From Ascoidea asiatica (Eukaryota > Ascomycota > Saccharomycetes > Ascoideales > Ascoideaceae), in the NCBI GenBank assembly GCA_001600695.1, contig BCKQ01000001.1, forward strand, positions 65,916-129,915: a DNA stretch of 64,000 bases, in the 5' to 3' direction. This document shows, in pieces, positions 55,226-61,667 of the stretch (positions are counted from its first letter, which is position 1; the number at the start of each line of letters is the position of its first letter). The position numbers and the translations under genes are program-made. The notes below the pieces were generated by a model. It did no database searches and had not been told where the DNA came from. It saw nothing but the letters and a program-made list of their open reading frames with translations.

Positions 55226-56059
55226 TTAAAGTAAAAATAATGAAAAAATTAAACAAAAAAATGATAAAATAACTTTTTCAATATTAAAATTAGAATTTAT
55301 TTTTTTTAAATTTTTATTTTTAATTTCAATTGATGAAATAAATTCAGAAATTTCTTCAAAATTATTTGTAAAAGTTGTAGTAATAGTACTTGTCCATGGT
55401 CCATTTCCAGAAATTCTACTTTCATAAGTATCAAAAACATTAATTATACTTGAATAAATTAAATTATGTTTATATTTTGTACTTGTCCATTGAGTAAAAT
55501 TATTTATTGTTGAAATAAAATTTTTAGATTTATTTTATATACTTATATATGAAGTAATATATTTAAAATCTAAAAAAATTTTAAATTCTGAAAAATAATT
55601 ATAAATTTTTGTATAATTATCATTTTCTAGTCTTAAACCAAAAATATTTAAAAATGAATTAAAAATAATTTCTGGAAAATAAGTCATTGAACCTTGAGGT
55701 GAAAATGTTAAAGGATATTTTTGATTTGTAAGAATAAAATTTGTATAAGAATTATTAATTTTAATATTTTCAATCTCAATTCCAGTTTCATTATTAAATC
55801 TTAAAGATAAAGAATTTAAAATTATTGCAACTGAAGATATATTTGAATAAATATTTTGATCATTTTTATTAATCATTTTAATTTTTGTTAAAATTTCATT
55901 ATTTTTAAAATTTCTTGGATTATAACCACCAAAAATTAATGAACCATTAAAATTATAACTGTCAAAAGAATTAAATCTTGCATTTTCAGACATTATTCTT
56001 CTATTTATATAACCTGAATTTAAATTTTTAATTAAATTAAAGTTTTTTAATACTATCAT
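55226..56059 (-). pseudogene. Remnant of a GPI-type aspartyl protease (yapsin-like), C-terminal lobe only, with internal stop
   Basis: From the ATG at 56059 a frame of 174 codons ends in TAA (55537-55535), but the same frame stays open for 102 more codons to a TAA at 55226. The first part matches the C-terminal lobe of fungal aspartyl proteases: FNGSLIFGGYNPRNFKNNEI, then SVAIILNSLSLRF, then SPQGSMTYFPEIIFNSFL, where active enzymes have D-S/T-G-T-T followed by a Tyr-Leu-Pro type segment. Here the catalytic Asp is gone (SPQGSM). The whole N-terminal lobe with the first catalytic Asp and the signal peptide is absent upstream. The last part is Ser/Thr/Asn-rich and ends in a hydrophobic tail (VILSFFCLIFSLFLL) like a GPI-attachment signal. 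Missing lobe, lost Asp and internal stop together point to a dead gene. Confidence 0.75.
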
Positions 56060-56591
56060 TTTTTTATTATTACTTTTTTTTTACTTTTACTTTTGGATTG
56101 AAGAAAAGCATTCTGAAAATAAAATAAAATCAGGATATTAAATATTTTTCAAGAAGTTATTTGAATATAAACACAATTATGGTAATATGCAAAAAAAAAA
56201 CCCAGGAAAAAGGAATATTGTAATAATATTAAATATTAAGGATTTCAACCAAAGTTTCCAACCAAGTAAGTCACTCTTGAATATTGAAAATATGATAGGA
56301 AACAAGAACCATAGTCTAATGTAATTGTAACAGTCAATTGATTATAAACTACTTTCCTTCTGAACAGAATAAAAGATTGTTTCTCATTGAAATATAAAGC
56401 AGTTTTTTAACTTCTTTTAAAGTAAAAATATCAGCAGAGCTTGGACCTTTCTGAATTTATCCCTTGGGCTGAGCAGGACACTCCCCGGTGCATTCTGGGA
56501 CAGCCCGCCCGGTCCTGTTTCCATTGTCTTTTTCTCTTCACTGTTGCAAGAAGTTGCATCACAACTTTTTCCGTTACAGAAACAAGAAAAA
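56060..56591. other. Intergenic region before the tRNA gene
   Basis: AT-rich DNA, then a GC-richer patch at about 56445-56560. No sequence resembling the missing N-terminal lobe of the aspartyl protease is seen here. A frame at 56441-56698 crosses the tRNA and is not a gene. Confidence 0.5.
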
Positions 56592-56663
56592 TCCGTGATA
56601 GTTTAGTGGCTAGAATTACCGCTTGTCGCGTGGTAGACCGGGGTTCAATTCCCCGTCGCGGAG
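56592..56663 (+). tRNA. tRNA-Asp (anticodon GTC)
   Basis: A complete 72-nt cloverleaf close to yeast tRNA-Asp. Acceptor stem TCCGTGA pairs with TCGCGGA, including one G-T wobble; D arm with GTTTAGTGGCTAGAAT; anticodon loop CTTGTCGC giving GTC; T arm GGTTCAATTCC; discriminator G73. There is no intron and no encoded CCA. Internal A and B boxes are intact, and a run of eight T follows. It should be an active Pol III gene reading GAC/GAT codons. Confidence 0.96.
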
Positions 56664-56666
56664 CTC

Positions 56667-56674
56667 TTTTTTTT
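56667..56674 (+). terminator. Pol III T-run terminator of tRNA-Asp
   Basis: Eight consecutive T residues begin four bases after the last tRNA base. Confidence 0.85.
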
Positions 56675-56737
56675 GTTAGGACTTTGTTGATGATATAAAC
56701 TCGATTGGTCTGAAAACATAAACATTGCCGTTGTTTG

Positions 56738-56811
56738 GCGTAAGTGGTTTAGTGGTAAAATTCGACGTAAAATAGTCACGTGGTCTTCCAGGGTTCTATT
56801 CCAGCTTCCGG
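56738..56811 (+). pseudogene. Degenerate tRNA-Gly-like sequence
   Basis: GCGTAAGTGGTTTAGTGGTA followed by AAAT is one base from the 5' half of yeast-type tRNA-Gly(GCC), with an intact A box. A B-box-like GGGTTCTATTCC and a 3' GCTTCCG follow at the right distance for a 73-nt tRNA. But the anticodon arm does not fold into a normal stem and 7-base loop, the T stem is broken, the acceptor stem pairs only partly, and no T-run terminator follows. It is therefore a decayed tRNA copy 74 bases after tRNA-Asp. It contains a CACGTG site. Confidence 0.65.
56775..56782. promoter_or_regulatory. GTCACGTG (Cbf1-type E-box) inside the tRNA-like remnant
   Basis: Perfect GTCACGTG located where the anticodon arm of the tRNA-Gly-like sequence should be, about 690 bases upstream of the MFS gene start. 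Confidence 0.45.
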
Positions 56812-56816
56812 TTCTG

Positions 56817-56881
56817 ATTGGTGGACTGGAAGTGAACACCTCTGGCCAATGAGCAGAGCCGAGTCACGTTTCTCTGCCAAT
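56817..56881. promoter_or_regulatory. Three CCAAT boxes upstream of the MFS gene
   Basis: ATTGG at 56817-56821 and CCAAT at 56846-56850 and 56877-56881, within 65 bases in a GC-richer patch. They are candidate sites for the Hap complex, whose Hap2 subunit is encoded at 46 kb. Binding is inferred from motif clustering only. Confidence 0.4.
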
Positions 56882-57472
56882 CGGCCTTCTCGAGCTTTGT
56901 TCCCAGAAATAACCAGACAAATGAGAATGAAAGAAAGATTAAGATAATAAGAGAGATAATAAGAAAGAGAGAAAGAGGGAGAGAAAGAGAGAGAGATAAT
57001 AAGAGAGAGAGAGATAAAGATAAAGAGATAAAGAGAGAAAGAGATAAAGAACAATGCAGAAAACAGTGACAATAAAAGAGGCAGATGGAAGAATAAAGGA
57101 ATATTCCAAGTAATAATCTGTTGAATACTCCCTTAAATATCCCAATTCGATACTTTAAGTTGAAAGATTCCTCTCAAGAGTGTGTAATCTGATAACAATA
57201 TCAATATCAATATCAATATCAATATCAATATCAATATCAATATCAAAGCTTGAAACTAAATCACCTTTATCTTATTGAATTAACTTATTCAACTACAATT
57301 ATGACTCTCAACTTTTCAAAAATTACAAATATATTAAATTATTTATAATTTAAATAAAATACTTATTTACTATTCACACTTCTTATTTTTCAATTTTCAT
57401 TTCTTTATTAATTATAATTCTCATATTATTTATTTAAATATTTTTGAATATCTTTTTTATAAATTATAGATA
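56882..57472. other. Leader region of the MFS gene with simple repeats
   Basis: Contains a purine tract (GAGA/GATAA type, about 56930-57050), an AATATC hexamer array at 57196-57246 and AT-rich leader. Minus-strand hydrophobic frames here (56776-57145) are translations of the purine tract and not genes. Confidence 0.55.
57196..57246. repeat. (CAATAT)n hexamer array
   Basis: About 8.5 perfect tandem copies of CAATAT, 51 bases, in the MFS gene leader. Confidence 0.9.
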
Positions 57473-59236
57473 ATGAATAATAAATCAAAACCAATTTTAG
57501 TTCAAGAAGTTAATGAATCTTCTTCTTTATTATCTTCTTCTTCTGGTTATATTAGAGAAAATGAAATTCAACAACATATTTCAAATGATTTAGAAAATAA
57601 CACCACCAATGATAATACAAATGACAATAATGATATTGAAGAAATGAAATTATCTCCTTTAAAATTATATGGAATTGTATTCTCTTTATGTATTGGTGCT
57701 TTTTTATCTGCTTTAGATTCAACTTTAGTTACAACTTTATTAACTACAATTTCTTCTGATTTAAATTCTTTATCAAAATTAAGTTGGATTGGTACTTCAT
57801 ATTTATTATCTTGTTCAATAATACAACCATTATCTGGTAAAATTAGTGATATTTTTGGTAGAAAATTATGTTTATTAATTTCTTATTTTTTTTTCATCTT
57901 TGGTTGTTTAATTTCTGGTTTATCTAAAAATATTTTAATTTTAATAATTGGTAGATTAATAACTGGTATTGGTGGTGGTGGTTTATGTACTTTAGGTACA
58001 ATAACTTTATCTGATATTATACCTTTAAGAAAAAGAGGTATAATGCAAGGTATTGCAAATATTGGTTTTGCTTTAGGTGCTGCAACTGGTGGTTTAATTG
58101 GTGGTTTATTTGCTGATTCAAATTTAGGTTGGAGATGGGCTTTTTTTTTTCAAATTCCAATTTCAATTTTTGCAACTTTAGAATTATATTTTTTCTTAAA
58201 TTTACCAAAAAATTCAATTGGTTATGGTATTCAAAATAATTCTTTTTTACAAAATTTTAAAAAAATTGATTTTTTTGGTTCTTTATTATTATCAATTGCT
58301 TTATCTTGTTTTTTAATTTCTTCTTCTTCTTATTCTTCTTCATCCTCTCTTACTTCATTAGAAATCAGTACTAATTTATTATTATTTATTATATCAATTT
58401 CATTTTTCATTTTTTTTTATATCTGGGAAAATTCATATGCTATTGAACCTATAACTCCAGTTAAATTATTAAAAAATAAAACTGTTTTATCTTCAAGTTT
58501 ATGTAATTGGTTTATGTCAATGTCTGTTTTTACTTATTTATTTTTTTTACCAATTTTTTGGAATTCTGTTAAAAATTTATCTTCAACTGATTGTGGTTTA
58601 AGAATGATTTCAAATTTTATTGGTGTTGGTTTTGGTTCAATTGGTTCTGGAATTTATATGAAAAAAACTGGAAAATATTATAAATTTATAATAATTATTG
58701 GAATTTTTTCAATTCTTGGTCAATTACAAATTTATTTCTCAAATATTAATAATTCTAAAATTCATGATTTATTTTTACTTTTTTTACCTGGTTTAACATA
58801 TTCTGCAATATTAACTATAACTTTAACTGCTTTAATTGCTTCTGTTAATCAAAATCAACAAGCTATGACTACAAGTATTCAATATGCTTTTAGATCTACA
58901 GGTTCAACTTTAGGTGTTTCAATTTCTTCTTCAATTTTTCAATTAAATTTAAAAAAAAATATTTTAAATTCAATTCATTTCTTAAAAAAAAATAATAAAA
59001 TTCCAATTGAATTTAATAATAAAATTTCTTTAAATAAAATTATTCAAAATTCTTTAAATAATGCTAATTATATGCATGAATCTGCTCCTGATTTTATTAA
59101 AAATTATTTAATTCAAAGTTATAATAAATCAACTCATTTAGCTTTATTATTTGCTTTAATAACTTGTATTATTGCATTTATTTGTACAATTTTTATGAAA
59201 GAATATAAATTACATTCAAATTTATCAAGAAAATAA
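57473..59236 (+). CDS. MFS transporter of the 14-TM DHA2/vacuolar basic amino acid (Vba) type
   Basis: A 587-residue H+-coupled membrane transporter. Seen: a ~60-residue cytosolic N-terminus with an LL pair (SSSLLSS) that could sort it to the vacuole; first helix SLCIGAFLSALDSTLVTTLL, the D1-type motif of 14-TM drug/amino acid exporters (LDxTIV position); GKISDIFGRKLCLL, the MFS motif A loop; LIIGRLITGIGGGGLCTLG; RGIMQGIANIGFALGAATGG, motif C; and GWRWAFFFQIPI. About 14 hydrophobic segments follow in order to a short cytosolic tail. Best guess is a Vba1/Vba2-like vacuolar basic amino acid transporter; a plasma-membrane drug exporter of the same family is the alternative. Confidence 0.88.
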   Translation: MNNKSKPILVQEVNESSSLLSSSSGYIRENEIQQHISNDLENNTTNDNTNDNNDIEEMKLSPLKLYGIVFSLCIGAFLSALDSTLVTTLLTTISSDLNSLSKLSWIGTSYLLSCSIIQPLSGKISDIFGRKLCLLISYFFFIFGCLISGLSKNILILIIGRLITGIGGGGLCTLGTITLSDIIPLRKRGIMQGIANIGFALGAATGGLIGGLFADSNLGWRWAFFFQIPISIFATLELYFFLNLPKNSIGYGIQNNSFLQNFKKIDFFGSLLLSIALSCFLISSSSYSSSSSLTSLEISTNLLLFIISISFFIFFYIWENSYAIEPITPVKLLKNKTVLSSSLCNWFMSMSVFTYLFFLPIFWNSVKNLSSTDCGLRMISNFIGVGFGSIGSGIYMKKTGKYYKFIIIIGIFSILGQLQIYFSNINNSKIHDLFLLFLPGLTYSAILTITLTALIASVNQNQQAMTTSIQYAFRSTGSTLGVSISSSIFQLNLKKNILNSIHFLKKNNKIPIEFNNKISLNKIIQNSLNNANYMHESAPDFIKNYLIQSYNKSTHLALLFALITCIIAFICTIFMKEYKLHSNLSRK

Positions 59237-59453
59237 TAACTTCAAATTACTTATTCATTCATCTTATAGAGTATATAGTTTTTTAAATAAAATACTTATT
59301 ATATTTATTTTAACCTAATTTATTTCCGTTATTTGTATTAATTTTTATTTTTTCCATTGAAAAATGCAATAAAAAGAAGAATGAATGAATAAATGAATGA
59401 TAACTAGAAATGATTCAAGAAATATAGATAATGTAATATATAATATAAACCAT

Positions 59454-59485
<32 letters not shown>

Positions 59486-59514
59486 AGATCTATTCATGTT
59501 ATATAGAGTTAATA

Positions 59515-61248
59515 ATGCAATATAATTCTAGAAAACCATTGATGAATGTTTCTATTTTCCAGTATAAAAATATCAAGATAATTATAACATGTTTAATAGT
59601 TTTATTTATAATTCTATTGAATCTCAATAATGAATCATTTAAATATAATGAGAATAATACAAATTTAAGTAATAATGATAAAAGATTTTATAGAAAAGAA
59701 TTTAATTCAAATGAAGAAATAAGTTTGATAAATAAACAAAAATTTCAAACAATTTTAAAAAATTCCAAATCTAATTCTAATCAAATTCAATTTTTCAAGA
59801 AATTTTATCAAGAATTATTTGAAATCATAATTAAAAGTAAACCAAATATTTCAATCAAATCATTAAAAGATAATTATCCAAAATGTAAAACTATTAATCA
59901 TAGTAGTCAAGAAATTCTAAGTGAAGAATTTTTAAATGGATTTTTAAAATTAAATAAAGAAGATATTAAAGAACTTAAATTAAAACAAAGTATGTTTAAA
60001 AAAGAAATGAAATCATTAATCAAGACATATAAAAAAAAATATTTTTCAAAAGAAATGAATATAAATACAGATGATGATAAAGAAGAAATTGAAGAAGGAA
60101 TAGTTTTTATAGGTGGTAAAACATATACATGGTTAAGTTTAGTTTCAGTAAAACAAATTAGAAAATTAGGAAGTAAATTACCAATAGAAGTAATTATACC
60201 AAATTTAAATGATTATGATATGGATTTATGTTTAAATATCTTACCAATTTATAATGCAAATTGTAAATTTTTACCAGAAATTATATCTGAAAATTTATTT
60301 AAAGAATTAGGTATAAATGGATATCAATATAAAATTTTAGGAATTTTAATTTCAAGTTTTAAAAAAATTATTTATTTGGATAGTGATAATATACCAATTA
60401 AAAATTTAGATTTTTTATTAAAATTTGATAAATTTGAAGAAACTGGTTTAATCACTTGGCCAGATTTTTGGAAAAGAAGTACATCTCCAATTTTTTATGA
60501 AATTTCAGATTTAAAAATTGGTAAAAGAATTAGAAAAAGTAAAAGTTATAATGGATTTTATATTAATGATAATTTTAATGTTGACAATCTTATCAATGAT
60601 AATAATTATATCAAAAGACAAATACCTTTACATGATAGAAGTAATACAATTCCAGATTTAACTAGTGAAAGTGGACAAATGATAATTGATAAATTTAAAC
60701 AATTTGATACTTTATTATTAACATTATATTTAAATATTTATGGACCAAATATTTATTATGATTTATTATCACAAGGAACTTTAGGACAAGGAGATAAAGA
60801 AACATTTATTGGATCAGCAGTAATCTTAAATAAAAAATTTTATCAAGTTCCAAAAATTGTTGAAACTATGGGACATCAAAATTTAAAAGATTTTCAAATA
60901 ACTTCAATGGTTCAATTTAATCCAATTAATTTTGATGAAATTTTATTTATTCATGCAAATACTCCAAAATTAATTCCATCAAATTTATTCAAATTTGATC
61001 AATTGAAAGATAATAAAAATGAAAAAAGATTAAGACATTTTGGTGGAGAATTTATTGGTAATAAAATTAGAGAAATTGATTTTGAATTAGATATATTCAA
61101 TGAAATGAAATTTTATATTTGTGATTTAAAGAATCCTAAGATAAATGTTAACTTGATTGAATCTTTCAATAGATATGGATTAATGAAGCTATGTGAGGAT
61201 ATCAAAGGACATATCAGTTTTCTTGAGAAAACTAGTTTCCTCAGCTGA
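59515..61248 (+). CDS. MNN2/MNN5-family alpha-1,2-mannosyltransferase (GT71)
   Basis: A 577-residue type II Golgi enzyme that starts or extends the alpha-1,2-mannose branches of the outer N-glycan chain, from GDP-mannose with a divalent metal. Seen: 20-residue cytosolic tail, membrane anchor at about 21-37 (KIIITCLIVLFIILLNL), an Asn/Ser/Lys stem to about 190, then the catalytic domain: GIVFIGGKTYTWLSLVSVKQ, LPIEVIIPN, FKKIIYLDSDNIPIKNLDFL with the metal-binding D289-S-D291, LITWPDFWKRSTSPIFYEI, and DKETFIGSAVIL. Order and spacing are those of Mnn2/Mnn5; length matches (about 590). An AT repeat (about 59455-59480) lies just upstream. Mnn2 versus Mnn5 role is not resolved. Confidence 0.92.
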   Translation: MQYNSRKPLMNVSIFQYKNIKIIITCLIVLFIILLNLNNESFKYNENNTNLSNNDKRFYRKEFNSNEEISLINKQKFQTILKNSKSNSNQIQFFKKFYQELFEIIIKSKPNISIKSLKDNYPKCKTINHSSQEILSEEFLNGFLKLNKEDIKELKLKQSMFKKEMKSLIKTYKKKYFSKEMNINTDDDKEEIEEGIVFIGGKTYTWLSLVSVKQIRKLGSKLPIEVIIPNLNDYDMDLCLNILPIYNANCKFLPEIISENLFKELGINGYQYKILGILISSFKKIIYLDSDNIPIKNLDFLLKFDKFEETGLITWPDFWKRSTSPIFYEISDLKIGKRIRKSKSYNGFYINDNFNVDNLINDNNYIKRQIPLHDRSNTIPDLTSESGQMIIDKFKQFDTLLLTLYLNIYGPNIYYDLLSQGTLGQGDKETFIGSAVILNKKFYQVPKIVETMGHQNLKDFQITSMVQFNPINFDEILFIHANTPKLIPSNLFKFDQLKDNKNEKRLRHFGGEFIGNKIREIDFELDIFNEMKFYICDLKNPKINVNLIESFNRYGLMKLCEDIKGHISFLEKTSFLS

Positions 61249-61667
61249 ATATACATTCTTATTCTCATTCTTGTTCTTATTTTAACTCTCATTCTCATTC
61301 TAATTCTGTATAAATTGTTATCGCACGTATTCTGTTTACAGAGAAATAGATAAAAAGAAGCTTTAAATAGTTTTTATACCAGTTTGGGAGGAGACCCGGG
61401 AAAGTGGTCTCCGCCACGCTCACGCAACTAAAAAAAGACAGTTTCCTCAGTGCGTGTAAAACGAGTAAAAAGCTCGCGTATTTTTATTTACAACTTGTCA
61501 TGATTGCATTATCCAAAGTCAGCAACATCTCTGAATAAATAAATATCAATAAATATCAATAAATATCAATAAATAAATCATATTCAATTGATTACATTTA
61601 CAAATTAAATTGTTCAAGACTTATTAATGTCCTTTATTGACATACTGGAAGAGAACTAATTAAAATC
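61249..61667. promoter_or_regulatory. Upstream region of the right-edge gene
   Basis: A short GC-richer patch (about 61380-61480) contains a hairpin GGAGACC/GGTCTCC at 61390-61412. It is followed by an AAATATCAAT array (about 61546-61576) and AT-rich leader. No gene seen. Confidence 0.5.

Noticed and set aside
55020-55229. 69-codon plus-strand frame between the inverted-repeat element and the protease remnant
   Set aside because: Begins at the element edge, has no recognisable content, and its end overlaps the remnant on the other strand.
56776-57145. Hydrophobic minus-strand frames of 68-98 codons resembling membrane proteins
   Set aside because: They translate a GAGA/GATAA purine tract into Leu/Ser/Tyr/Phe; simple-repeat artefact.
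59455-59480. AT dinucleotide run upstream of the MNN2-type gene as a possible telomere-like or origin element
   Set aside because: A plain (AT)n microsatellite; no telomere-type repeat or origin consensus could be argued.
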